Position numbers and translations under genes: made by a program. Shown one piece after another: positions 9,067 to 16,627 of a DNA stretch of 64,000 nucleotides. The DNA comes from Flavobacterium pectinovorum. Its GTDB lineage: Bacteria; Bacteroidota; Bacteroidia; Flavobacteriales; Flavobacteriaceae. Every line of letters begins with the position of its first letter. Within the stretch, counting starts at the first letter, position 1. Location of the stretch: the NCBI RefSeq assembly GCF_022802975.1, contig NZ_JAFEVZ010000004.1, positions 124,001 to 188,000 on the forward strand, given 5' to 3'. The notes beneath the pieces are model-generated. The model made no database searches, was not told where the DNA came from, and saw only the letters and a program-made list of their open reading frames with translations.

Positions 9067-9255
9067 TTATCTTTTAAAAAAGAATTTGATTAAAAACAGA
9101 ATCAGAATAAAAAGCAAAAAAGTAATTAAGACCTTATAATTTCCTTTGTAAAAAATTTTGTGCAGCGCTAAATCTTTTCGGTAAGCAAAAATCATTACGA
9201 TTACAAATGCGATAAAAAAACAGACTGCGAATATTAATTGTCCCTGACTAAACAT
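9067..9255 (-). CDS. Small two-span membrane protein
   Basis: A 62-residue protein made almost entirely of two hydrophobic helices (~7-24 and ~42-60), separated by a basic loop (YRKDLALHKIFYKGNYK) and ending in KFFFKR. The positive loop and tail suggest a hairpin with both ends on one side of the inner membrane. The ATG at 9255 is followed by good membrane-protein composition, and no overlapping gene competes. Function not recognised. It is divergent from the MazG-type gene. Confidence 0.55.
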   Translation of the reverse strand: MFSQGQLIFAVCFFIAFVIVMIFAYRKDLALHKIFYKGNYKVLITFLLFILILFLIKFFFKR

Positions 9256-9336
9256 AGTTGATAATTATTTTTGACAAATTTAAAGAATTGTACATGAATA
9301 GTTGCTAATTTGGTACTCCATTTAATCAATAAAAAA

Positions 9337-9717
9337 ATGAAGAAACAAATTGATGCAGTAAAAGAATTTCACACTGCTTTTAAAATAGGCCACAGCGAAA
9401 CTCCCGTTGCCGATTTAGGCGAAACCAAAAAACATCTTCGTTATAATTTAATGAAAGAAGAGAACGAAGAATATCTTGAAGCTGTACAAAACAATGATTT
9501 AGTCGAAATCGCTGATGCCCTTGGCGATATGATGTACATATTATGCGGAACCATTATTGAACATGGACTGCAGGACAAAATCGAAGCCGTTTTTGATGAA
9601 ATCCAACGCAGCAACATGAGTAAATTAGGCGAAGACGGACAACCCATTTATCGTGAAGACGGAAAAGTAATGAAAGGGCCAAATTATTTTAAACCGGATT
9701 TTTCGAAACTGTTATAA
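9337..9717 (+). CDS. MazG-like nucleoside triphosphate pyrophosphohydrolase
   Basis: Predicted all-alpha NTP pyrophosphatase hydrolysing (d)NTPs to NMP and pyrophosphate in the cytoplasm. It has the metal-binding pattern EENEEYLEA followed by EIADALGDMMYI (ExxE...ExxD), characteristic of the MazG/HisE superfamily. The C-terminal part NMSKLGEDGQPIYREDGKV is typical of a subfamily close to phosphoribosyl-ATP pyrophosphohydrolase. I use the ATG at 9337 (126 residues); the frame can be read from a TTG at 9310, but the extra nine residues are unconvincing. Substrate unknown. Confidence 0.85.
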   Translation: MKKQIDAVKEFHTAFKIGHSETPVADLGETKKHLRYNLMKEENEEYLEAVQNNDLVEIADALGDMMYILCGTIIEHGLQDKIEAVFDEIQRSNMSKLGEDGQPIYREDGKVMKGPNYFKPDFSKLL

Positions 9718-9722
9718 ATAGA

Positions 9723-9755
9723 AAACCCGACAGGTTTTAAAAACCTGTCGGGTTT
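9723..9755. terminator. Bidirectional terminator between MazG-like gene and ilvE
   Basis: Perfect 15-bp stem AAACCCGACAGGTTT / AAACCTGTCGGGTTT with a 3-nt loop between two convergent genes. The same core (AAACCCGACAG...CTGTCGGGTTT) recurs at 62983-63017. Confidence 0.8.
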
Positions 9756-9777
9756 GTATCGCGAACTAATTTATGAA

Positions 9778-10848
9778 TTATTGAACCTTAACTGTCCAGC
9801 CAAAAGTATCTTCAGCAAGTTTGTTTTGAAGATTAGTAAGTTTTTCTTTTAAAAGAGACGCATACGAATTCTCAATCGGATCCATTTCATAATAAACATC
9901 CTGATAAGAGAACCCTTTGATAACACTTACAACCGCAGCAGTACCGGCACCAAAAATTTCTTTTAAAGATCCATTTTTAGCAGCTTCTACCAATTCTGAA
10001 ACAATTACAGGACGAACTTCAACATTCAAACCTTCTTTTTCAGCCATAGCAATTAAACTTTTTCTGGTAATACCATCCAAGATTCTTTCACTTGTTGGCG
10101 CTGTCAATAATGTATCATTAATTCTAAAGAAAACATTCATTGTACCTGCCTCTTCCAGTTTTGTATGAGTGGCATCATCTGTCCAGATTACCTGCTGGAA
10201 ACCTTCTTTGTTAGCCAGGTTTGTTGGATAAAACTGTGCAGCGTAATTTCCTGCTGCTTTTGCAGCTCCAATTCCACCATTAGCAGCTCTACTGTAATGT
10301 TCTGCAATAATTACTTTTACTTCGCCAGCATAATAAGATTGTGCCGGAGAAAGTAAAATCATAAATTTATATTCATCAGATGGATTAGCCACAACTCCTG
10401 GACCTGTTGCAATCATAAAAGGACGAATATACATACTGCTTCCGTTTCCTCTTTGAATCCATTCTTGATCAATTTTTAATAATTCATTCAAACCATCCAT
10501 AAAAACAGACTCAGGAACTTCCGGCATTGCCATACGAACTGCTGAATTATTAAAACGTTTGTAGTTTTCATCAGGCCTAAACAACCAAACATCATTATTG
10601 TCATCTTTGTAAGCTTTCATTCCTTCAAAAATTGCCTGACCATAATGAAAGACTTTAGAAGACGGATCCATTAAAATAGGCGCATAAGGCTTAATGACCG
10701 GTGTTTGCCATTCCCCATTTTTAAAATCACATTCAAATAAATGGTCTGTAAATACAGCACCAAAGCTTAAGTTTTCAAAGTCTACACTACTAATTTTAGA
10801 AGAAGTGGCTTTTCTGATTTCAATTTTGCTTGCTTGAGTTGTACTCAT
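9778..10848 (-). CDS. ilvE: Branched-chain amino acid aminotransferase
   Basis: Class IV PLP aminotransferase interconverting Leu/Ile/Val and their 2-oxo acids using glutamate/2-oxoglutarate. At 356 residues it has the eukaryote-like (BCAT type 2) length. Visible family segments include the HYGQAIFEGMKAYK region (~88), RPDENYKRFNNSA, and AAKAAGNYAAQF (~195-206) with the PLP lysine. IWTDDATHTKLEEAGTMN and GTAAVV follow. It is single on the minus strand with a shared terminator at its 3' end, and a 307-bp spacer separates it from the divergent mnmD gene. Confidence 0.93.
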   Translation of the reverse strand: MSTTQASKIEIRKATSSKISSVDFENLSFGAVFTDHLFECDFKNGEWQTPVIKPYAPILMDPSSKVFHYGQAIFEGMKAYKDDNNDVWLFRPDENYKRFNNSAVRMAMPEVPESVFMDGLNELLKIDQEWIQRGNGSSMYIRPFMIATGPGVVANPSDEYKFMILLSPAQSYYAGEVKVIIAEHYSRAANGGIGAAKAAGNYAAQFYPTNLANKEGFQQVIWTDDATHTKLEEAGTMNVFFRINDTLLTAPTSERILDGITRKSLIAMAEKEGLNVEVRPVIVSELVEAAKNGSLKEIFGAGTAAVVSVIKGFSYQDVYYEMDPIENSYASLLKEKLTNLQNKLAEDTFGWTVKVQ

Positions 10849-11155
10849 AATAATGTTAGTTTTACGTAATTTTTATCATCAAAGAAGATTTCTTAAAGTG
10901 ATGATATGATATAAAATAGAATTTATTGAATGCAAAATTAAGTAAAAATATATAAATTCCTTGCCAAAAAACCATTAATTACCTCACTTAACTGCGATTT
11001 ATTCATCTTACAATAAACTTAAAATTTTAACTGGTTTTTATAAAGAATTTATGAAAAAACCTTGATTTTTTAAGGCTTTACGCATTTGTTTTGATTAAAT
11101 TTGACATAAAACACAATGTTTAGTTTTAAAATCGCAGAGTAAAATTCAATATTTA
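10849..11155. other. Divergent intergenic region ilvE-mnmD
   Basis: 307 bp of A/T-rich sequence with no coding potential seen. A TAAATTTG box at 11096-11103 matches the -7 consensus of Bacteroidota and points toward mnmD, but no well-spaced TTG partner is present. No leader peptide or riboswitch was recognised upstream of ilvE. Confidence 0.5.
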
Positions 11156-11821
11156 ATGAAAAGAGAAATTATCAAAACACTAGATGGCTCAACTACAATT
11201 CATTTACAGGAATGGAACGAATGTTATCATTCAAAACACGGCGCCATTCAGGAAGCAAAACATGTTTTTATAAAAAACGGATTTGATTTGTTTGAAGGCA
11301 AACCGGTAAGTATTTTTGAAATTGGTTTCGGAACAGGTCTGAATGCTTTTATTACTTTTCTTGAAGCAAATGATTCTCAGCAAAATATTGATTATACAGG
11401 AGTAGAAGCTTACCCTGTTAATTCGGAAGAAGTCTTAGCCATGAATTATGTATCAGAATTAGAAGCCGAGGCATTTGAAAATATCTTTAAAAAAATGCAT
11501 GAATGCGAGTGGAATCAAAAAAATGAAATCACATCCAATTTTTCATTAACCAAAAGAAAACAATTTTTTGACGAAATAGACGATTTTGAAATTTTTGATT
11601 TGATTTATTTTGACGCCTTTGGATATAGGGTGCAGCCTGAGTTATGGAGCACCGAAATTTTTCAAAAAATGTATAATAGCTTAAAACCGAATGGTGTCTT
11701 GGTCACTTATGCAGCAAGAGGAGTTGTTAAAAGAAGCATGATTGAAGTTGGATTTACTGTTGAAAAATTAGCAGGCCCTCCTGGAAAAAGAGAAATGTTC
11801 AGAGCTCATAAAAAGGTTTAA
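11156..11821 (+). CDS. mnmD: tRNA 5-methylaminomethyl-2-thiouridine methyltransferase MnmD
   Basis: SAM-dependent methyltransferase of the single-domain MnmD type, completing the wobble-uridine side chain mnm5s2U in tRNAs. 221 residues. The SAM-binding strand is IFEIGFGTGLNAF (~53-65), followed by DYTGVEAYPV. The family motif DLIYFDAFGYRVQPELW (~148-164) and the C-terminal block GPPGKREM are present. It lacks the FAD-dependent oxidase half found in the fused E. coli MnmC, as is usual outside Proteobacteria. It stands alone, divergent from ilvE. Confidence 0.9.
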   Translation: MKREIIKTLDGSTTIHLQEWNECYHSKHGAIQEAKHVFIKNGFDLFEGKPVSIFEIGFGTGLNAFITFLEANDSQQNIDYTGVEAYPVNSEEVLAMNYVSELEAEAFENIFKKMHECEWNQKNEITSNFSLTKRKQFFDEIDDFEIFDLIYFDAFGYRVQPELWSTEIFQKMYNSLKPNGVLVTYAARGVVKRSMIEVGFTVEKLAGPPGKREMFRAHKKV

Positions 11822-11987
11822 ATGAGTTATTTAGAATTATTCCATATTGTTTTATACTCATTAAGAAAACGTATTCGTTCTTAATATTTTAAAAAAAATA
11901 AGTTAAAAAGATATTTTATATACGATATTTGTTTAAATTTGGCTCGAGTTTAAAAATAGAGATAACCCCCAAAAATCTTATTTTATT

Positions 11988-12185
11988 ATGTCAAAAATGA
12001 TGTTTGATTACACGAAATCAATACTTGAAAGAGTAAGTTTCGACCCGGTGCTTTTTTGCAAAGAATTAGAAAAAGCTATCAAAACACTGTTACCTTACGA
12101 AATGGAACAACTACAAGAATGGTTATTAAACTTTATAGTCGAAAAACCAGAATTAAAAGAATGTTTACTATTAGTTAAAGTATAA
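11988..12185 (+). CDS. Small conserved-looking hypothetical protein
   Basis: 65 residues, amphipathic and mostly helical (MSKMMFDYTKSILERV... then LPYEMEQLQEWLLNF), ending LLLVKV. No known domain. Support for a real gene: it has its own ATG, a candidate -7 box TAAATTTG at 11934-11941, its own strong terminator right after the stop, and an ordinary codon pattern. I recall similar short proteins in Flavobacteria but cannot verify this. No function is proposed. Confidence 0.65.
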   Translation: MSKMMFDYTKSILERVSFDPVLFCKELEKAIKTLLPYEMEQLQEWLLNFIVEKPELKECLLLVKV

Positions 12186-12190
12186 AAACG

Positions 12191-12216
12191 AAAGACTGTC
12201 AAAAATGACAGTCTTT
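12191..12216 (+). terminator. Terminator of the 65-residue gene
   Basis: 11-bp stem AAAGACTGTCA / TGACAGTCTTT with a 4-nt loop followed by a T run, six bp after the stop. Confidence 0.8.
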
Positions 12217-12285
12217 TTTTGTAACACTGTTTTGGTTTCATCTTAAGCTAATCTCAATATATTTGGGAGAGGATTTATTTACTTT

Positions 12286-12305
12286 AAAAAAAAAAAAAAA
12301 AAAAA
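12286..12305. repeat. Homopolymer of 20 A
   Basis: Uninterrupted A run in noncoding DNA between two terminators. Its length is liable to vary by slippage or to be miscounted in sequencing. Confidence 0.9.
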
Positions 12306-12340
12306 CGGAATCACAATACCGATAAATTCAGTCCACAAAA

Positions 12341-12366
12341 AAAGCCTTGAATTTCTTCAAGGCTTT
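12341..12366 (-). terminator. Terminator downstream of tRNA-His
   Basis: 10-bp stem AAAGCCTTGA / TCAAGGCTTT followed by a T run on the minus strand, ten bp past the tRNA 3' end. Confidence 0.75.
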
Positions 12367-12375
12367 AAATTTCCG

Positions 12376-12450
12376 GGTGGCTGACCGGGTTCGAACCGGC
12401 GACCCGCGGCACCACAAACCGCTACTCTAACCAACTGAGCTACAACCACC
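12376..12450 (-). tRNA. tRNA-His (GTG anticodon)
   Basis: Cloverleaf read from the minus strand. The acceptor GTGGTTG pairs with CAGCCAC, preceded by an encoded G-1 opposite discriminator C73, the identity signature of tRNA-His. The D arm has GTTGGTTAGAG. The anticodon stem GCGGT/GCCGC holds the loop TTGTGGT (anticodon GTG). The T loop is GGTTCGAACC. CCA is not encoded. It lies 87 bp downstream of bshB1 on the same strand and has its own terminator. Confidence 0.95.
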
Positions 12451-12537
12451 ATTTTACCAGCATTTCTGCTTAGCGAGTGCAAATATATAACAAAGGTTTA
12501 CTTCTACAAAGAAAAAATTAAAAAAAATGCACCTTTT

Positions 12538-13254
12538 TTATATCAAATCTTCTAAGCTATTGACAGCCAAACATCTTTCAACCGTAAAACCTTCGGCAAA
12601 ATCTTTACCAACCAGCCTTCCTAAGTCCTGCGCTCTGTAATTTAAGCTTTCCAAAAAATTTTTGCTTGTAATAGGTGTTGCAGGTTCTTTTGAATCCGGG
12701 TCATAAAACTGCGTTTTATACGCCAAAATTGCTTCTACTTTCTTTTCCTCAAAACCGGTAATGTCTACTACAAAATCAGGTTCGATATTTTTCCACTGAA
12801 TATAATGGTACACTACTTTGGGTCTCCAGGCTTCTTGTTTTTCTCCATCTACTGAAGTTTCAATTTTCATCAATCCCGACAAAAAACAAGCATCTGAGAC
12901 TAATTTACTTCCTTTTCCGTGATCAATATGCCGGTCATCAATAGCATTGCATAAAACAATCTCGGGCTTATATTTTCGAATCATTTTTATAACCTCCAGC
13001 TGATGTTTTTCATCATTTACAAAAAAAGCATCACGCATCGCTAAATTTTCACGTACTACAACCCCTAAAATCTTTGCAGCATCTTTTGCTTCCTGATCCC
13101 TCGTTTCGGCTGTTCCACGCGTACCTAATTCCCCACGGGTCAAATCGATGACACCTACTTTCTTCCCAAGGGAAACTTCTTTTAAAATAGTTCCCGCACA
13201 ACCCAATTCTACATCGTCCGGATGCGCCCCAAAGGCTAATATATCTAATTTCAT
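12538..13254 (-). CDS. bshB1: Bacillithiol biosynthesis deacetylase BshB1
   Basis: Zinc-dependent LmbE/PIG-L deacetylase that removes acetyl from GlcNAc-malate during bacillithiol synthesis in the cytoplasm. The 238-residue protein has the metal motif AFGAHPDDVELGC (HPDD, ~13-16), the segment DLTRGELGTRGTAETR, and a second-ligand region DDRHIDHGKGS (~112-122). These match BshB1 of Bacteroidota rather than generic LmbE proteins. ATG at 13254. The gene follows the menaquinone pair on the same strand but is separated from it by a long hairpin, so it is probably a separate unit. Confidence 0.9.
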   Translation of the reverse strand: MKLDILAFGAHPDDVELGCAGTILKEVSLGKKVGVIDLTRGELGTRGTAETRDQEAKDAAKILGVVVRENLAMRDAFFVNDEKHQLEVIKMIRKYKPEIVLCNAIDDRHIDHGKGSKLVSDACFLSGLMKIETSVDGEKQEAWRPKVVYHYIQWKNIEPDFVVDITGFEEKKVEAILAYKTQFYDPDSKEPATPITSKNFLESLNYRAQDLGRLVGKDFAEGFTVERCLAVNSLEDLI

Positions 13255-13268
13255 TTTTTGTTTGTTTT

Positions 13269-13317
13269 GTTTCAGGTTTCACGTTTCAAGTTATTCACAA
13301 AACGTGAAACCTGAAAC
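13269..13317 (-). terminator. Long hairpin between isochorismate synthase and bshB1
   Basis: 18-bp perfect stem, 13269-13286 with 13300-13317, with a 13-nt loop. It lies just past the stop of the minus-strand isochorismate synthase gene. The sequence GAAACCTGAAAC also occurs in tandem at 53419-53454, so it belongs to a dispersed repeat type. Confidence 0.6.
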
Positions 13318-13330
13318 TTTAAACTTGAAA

Positions 13331-14401
13331 CTATTTTTTTAAAACCCTTTTCATCGTCATCGATTTATTGACGCTTTCCTCCCACTCTTTTTCAGGAATA
13401 CTTTCTTTGGTAATACCGCATCCCATATAAAGAATGGCTTTATTTCCCTCAATTTGCATACTTCGTAAATTTACAAATAAATCAGAGCTTGTACTATTAT
13501 TAGCAAAACTGCTGTTAAGTTCTCCTAAAAAACCGGTATAAAAAGTTCTGTCGTAATTTTCATTTTCTAAAATAAATGCTTTTGCTTTTTTCTTTGGCAA
13601 ACCACAAACCGCTGGCGTTGGATGAAGCGTATCAATTACTTCTTTCAAAGTAGAGTTTTCATTCAAAACTCCTGAAATATCTGTTTTAATATGCCAGATT
13701 GATCCGGCTTTGAGACTGTAAGGTTCTGAAACCACAACCGAGGCTGCAAATTCCCGAAGTCGTTTTACTATAAAATCGGTCACGTATTGCTGTTCGTCTT
13801 TTTCTTTTTGTTGCCAGACAATTTCAGTTTCAGAATTTGCTTTTTGTGTTCCTGCCAATGCAGTTGTTTCAAAAACATTTCCGTTTGCTTTCAGCAGCTG
13901 CTCCGGCGTTGCTCCCATCCAAAGTCCAATTTTTGGATGAAAAAAACAGTAAGAAAAAGTAGCCGGATACAAATCAATTAATCTTTGAAAAGCGAGAATG
14001 AAATCAAAATTGACTACATCAACTATTTCGCTTCTGGACAAAACTACTTTTTTGAATTCGTCATTCTCAATTGCTTCTATTCCTTTTGAAACTAAATCTT
14101 CATATTGCTTTTTAGCTTCCAAATCAAAATCAGCATCTTCATTTTCATTTTCAATAGTACTATATTTTAACTCTACTTGCTGCGCACTTATAATTTTTGA
14201 TTGTTTTTCAGGAATTAAAATCAATTGTTTTTCGTCAAATGAAGCAAAAACAAAACCTTTTTGACTATAATCTGAGACTTTATAAAGCTTGTCATTTTGT
14301 TGCAAAAATGCAAAAACAGTACTAGAATTAGGCTTTGAATAAATAACGAAAGGTAAGTTTTGAGCTTGATGCTTTCTTACAGTAGAAAAAAAGTCATTCA
14401 T
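13331..14401 (-). CDS. menF: Isochorismate synthase (chorismate-binding enzyme)
   Basis: Predicted to convert chorismate to isochorismate, the first step of menaquinone synthesis. 356 residues, shorter than E. coli MenF, as usual in Bacteroidota. The chorismate-binding core has KVVLSRSEI (~119-127), FCFFHP-like YCFFHPKIGLWMGATPEQLL (~150-170), ETTALAGTQ, and IKTDISGVL. The C-terminal half has LHPTPAVCGLPK, then ENYDRTFYTGFLG and the metal-binding-type segment MGCGITKES. It lies four bp behind the hotdog thioesterase, evidently in one operon. The adjacent thioesterase favours MenF over a salicylate or siderophore role. Confidence 0.85.
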   Translation of the reverse strand: MNDFFSTVRKHQAQNLPFVIYSKPNSSTVFAFLQQNDKLYKVSDYSQKGFVFASFDEKQLILIPEKQSKIISAQQVELKYSTIENENEDADFDLEAKKQYEDLVSKGIEAIENDEFKKVVLSRSEIVDVVNFDFILAFQRLIDLYPATFSYCFFHPKIGLWMGATPEQLLKANGNVFETTALAGTQKANSETEIVWQQKEKDEQQYVTDFIVKRLREFAASVVVSEPYSLKAGSIWHIKTDISGVLNENSTLKEVIDTLHPTPAVCGLPKKKAKAFILENENYDRTFYTGFLGELNSSFANNSTSSDLFVNLRSMQIEGNKAILYMGCGITKESIPEKEWEESVNKSMTMKRVLKK

Positions 14402-14405
14402 ATTA

Positions 14406-14837
14406 TTATTGAGTTTTCTTTTTTTCTAAAACCATATTCGTCAATTTGCAAAGCGAAATCAAATTTCCGGATTCATCGGTAATTTTAATTTCCCAAAGAT
14501 GCAGGCTTCTCCCTTTATGAATTATACGGGCTGTTCCGAAAACAACTCCTTCACGGATGCTTTTTAAATGGTTTGCCGAAATTTCGATACCGCGTACTTC
14601 CTGTTCTTTTGTATTGATAAAAAAATGCGATGCAGCACTGCCTACACTTTCTGCCAAAGCAACCGAAGCACCTCCATGTAACAATCCCATTGGCTGATAA
14701 ACAGAAGAATTTACAGGCATTTTGGCTGTTAAAAAATCTTCTCCGGCATCTATATATTCTATTTTTAGCGTTTCCATTAAGGTGTTTTTCGAAAACTCAT
14801 TGCAATACGCTAAAATTTGCTCTTTTGTATAATTCAT
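14406..14837 (-). CDS. Hotdog-fold thioesterase, probable DHNA-CoA hydrolase
   Basis: 143-residue PaaI/4HBT-type acyl-CoA thioesterase. The core motif GLLHGGASVALAESVGS (~51-67) carries the catalytic Glu on the long helix, and the end strands EIKITDESGNL are typical. Located four bp upstream of isochorismate synthase in the same operon. From this position the likely substrate is 1,4-dihydroxy-2-naphthoyl-CoA in menaquinone synthesis (MenI role). The family alone does not fix the substrate, so I give no symbol. Confidence 0.8.
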   Translation of the reverse strand: MNYTKEQILAYCNEFSKNTLMETLKIEYIDAGEDFLTAKMPVNSSVYQPMGLLHGGASVALAESVGSAASHFFINTKEQEVRGIEISANHLKSIREGVVFGTARIIHKGRSLHLWEIKITDESGNLISLCKLTNMVLEKKKTQ

Positions 14838-14964
14838 TAAAATTAGCTTTAAAATCGTAAAATTAAAGAAAAGAAAAGATACAAATCAGAAAAAGCAATT
14901 CTAAAATTAAAAATCCGCTTTCAACCTATAAGATTTTTGTTATTTTTACAGAAAAACAATTCAA

Positions 14965-16482
14965 ATGCGTCATTATTTTGTGCTCTTTATTTTCGGAATA
15001 CTTTTAATTGCCAGTTCATGCCGGACTGATTTTGATACGGTTGCCAGCTCCGGAGATTTAAAATTTTCAAAAGACACTGTTTATTTAGATACCGTTTTTA
15101 AAAATATCGGATCGAGCACTTATAACTTAAAGGTTTACAACCGTGGTAAAGACGATATTAATATTCCAATCATTCAGCTAAAAAACGGTTTAAACTCCAA
15201 ATACCGAATGACCGTTGACGGAATGAACGGTAATAACGGCAAGATTTTTAACAATATTACACTTTTAGCCAAAGACAGCTTGTATATTTTCATTGAAACA
15301 ACCGCAGATATTACAGATGCTAATCCCGTTGATTTTTTATATACCGATGAAATTCAGTTTGACAGCGGCTCTAATCTCCAAAAGGTCGCTTTGGTAACCC
15401 TGATTCAGGACGCTGTATTTTTATATCCAAAGCAAAATCCTGACGGAAGCAAAGAAAAAATTCAGATTGACGGTAAAGACGCAGACGGTTTTTTTCTCGA
15501 TGAGAATGATGATACAAACGGAAATGAATTACTTTTTACAAATGATAAACCGTATGTAATTTACGGATACGCAGGAGTTCCCGAAAACAAAACGGTGACT
15601 TTTGAAGCCGGATCGAGAGTACATTTTCACGATAACTCAGGGCTATTTGTAAGTAACAAAGCTTCACTTCAGATTAATGGAAATGTTTCAACTACCAAAA
15701 ACTTAGAGAATGAAGTGATTTTTGAAGGAGATCGTTTAGAACCTGAATATTCTGATGTTCCGGGACAATGGAATTCAATTATTTTTGCTGATGGAAGTAC
15801 GAATCATTTCATAAATCACCTCACTTTAAAAAATGCAAAAATTGGTCTGGATATACGAAATCAGGATGCCAGCACTTTTCAGATTAAAAACACACAGATT
15901 TACGATTGTTCCAATTACGGAATTCTGGCTCAAAATGCTAAAATCAATGGAGAGAACATCGTTATTAATTATGCAGGTTTAGCAGCTTTATCATGCGTTT
16001 ATGGAGGCGATTATAAATTTACCCACTGTACATTTAACAACACCTGGTCCGGCGGGCTACAATTTGCTGTTAATTTGAGTAACAAACTTGACGGAGCAAC
16101 TCCTGAAGCTAATCCGCTGACTCAGGCTACTTTTAATAATTGTATCATTTACGGTTCAAATACTAACGAATTCAATTTAGACAAAAATGCTACTACAACT
16201 TTTGTTTTTCAGTTAAATAACTGTTTACTGAAATTCGGCAGCACATCAAACCCTGACTATCAATTCGGCACAGATACCGCTCATTATAACGCTATTATTT
16301 TGAACGAAAACCCAAAGTTTTTTAATCTAAACCTGAATAAGCTTAACATAGATAATACTTCTGCCGCTTTCGCGAAAGGGAATCAGGCGTATATAATTCC
16401 GTTGGATATTATTGGAAGTGCCAGAACTTCTCCACCTGATTTAGGTGCCTATCAGAATAAGGATTTTCCAAAGCAGCCGTAA
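14965..16482 (+). CDS. Lipoprotein with right-handed beta-helix repeats
   Basis: 505 residues. The lipobox (LLIASSCRTD, Cys at ~19) predicts a lipid-anchored outer-envelope protein. Residues ~30-150 look like an Ig-type/DUF1573-like beta domain (KFSKDTVYLDTVFKNIGS). Residues ~200-460 form repeated short beta-strand turns (FEAGSRVHFHDNSGLFV, KASLQINGNVS, LTLKNAKIGLDI, FKHCTFNN-like pattern) as in parallel beta-helix proteins. No catalytic residues of a polysaccharide lyase are evident. It ends SPPDLGAYQNKD, a common end of such proteins. Function unknown; carbohydrate or surface binding would be an inference. Confidence 0.75.
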   Translation: MRHYFVLFIFGILLIASSCRTDFDTVASSGDLKFSKDTVYLDTVFKNIGSSTYNLKVYNRGKDDINIPIIQLKNGLNSKYRMTVDGMNGNNGKIFNNITLLAKDSLYIFIETTADITDANPVDFLYTDEIQFDSGSNLQKVALVTLIQDAVFLYPKQNPDGSKEKIQIDGKDADGFFLDENDDTNGNELLFTNDKPYVIYGYAGVPENKTVTFEAGSRVHFHDNSGLFVSNKASLQINGNVSTTKNLENEVIFEGDRLEPEYSDVPGQWNSIIFADGSTNHFINHLTLKNAKIGLDIRNQDASTFQIKNTQIYDCSNYGILAQNAKINGENIVINYAGLAALSCVYGGDYKFTHCTFNNTWSGGLQFAVNLSNKLDGATPEANPLTQATFNNCIIYGSNTNEFNLDKNATTTFVFQLNNCLLKFGSTSNPDYQFGTDTAHYNAIILNENPKFFNLNLNKLNIDNTSAAFAKGNQAYIIPLDIIGSARTSPPDLGAYQNKDFPKQP

Positions 16483-16627
16483 ATTTAGCCAAGGGTTTTA
16501 AAAGAAAATATATAACAAAAAATGCTTTTATTAATGATTTCATAACATTGTCGTAGATTTGATCAACTAATTTTGGACCGAATTATTACTATTTATTTTA
16601 ATTGTATCCATCAAACTACATCTGTTT

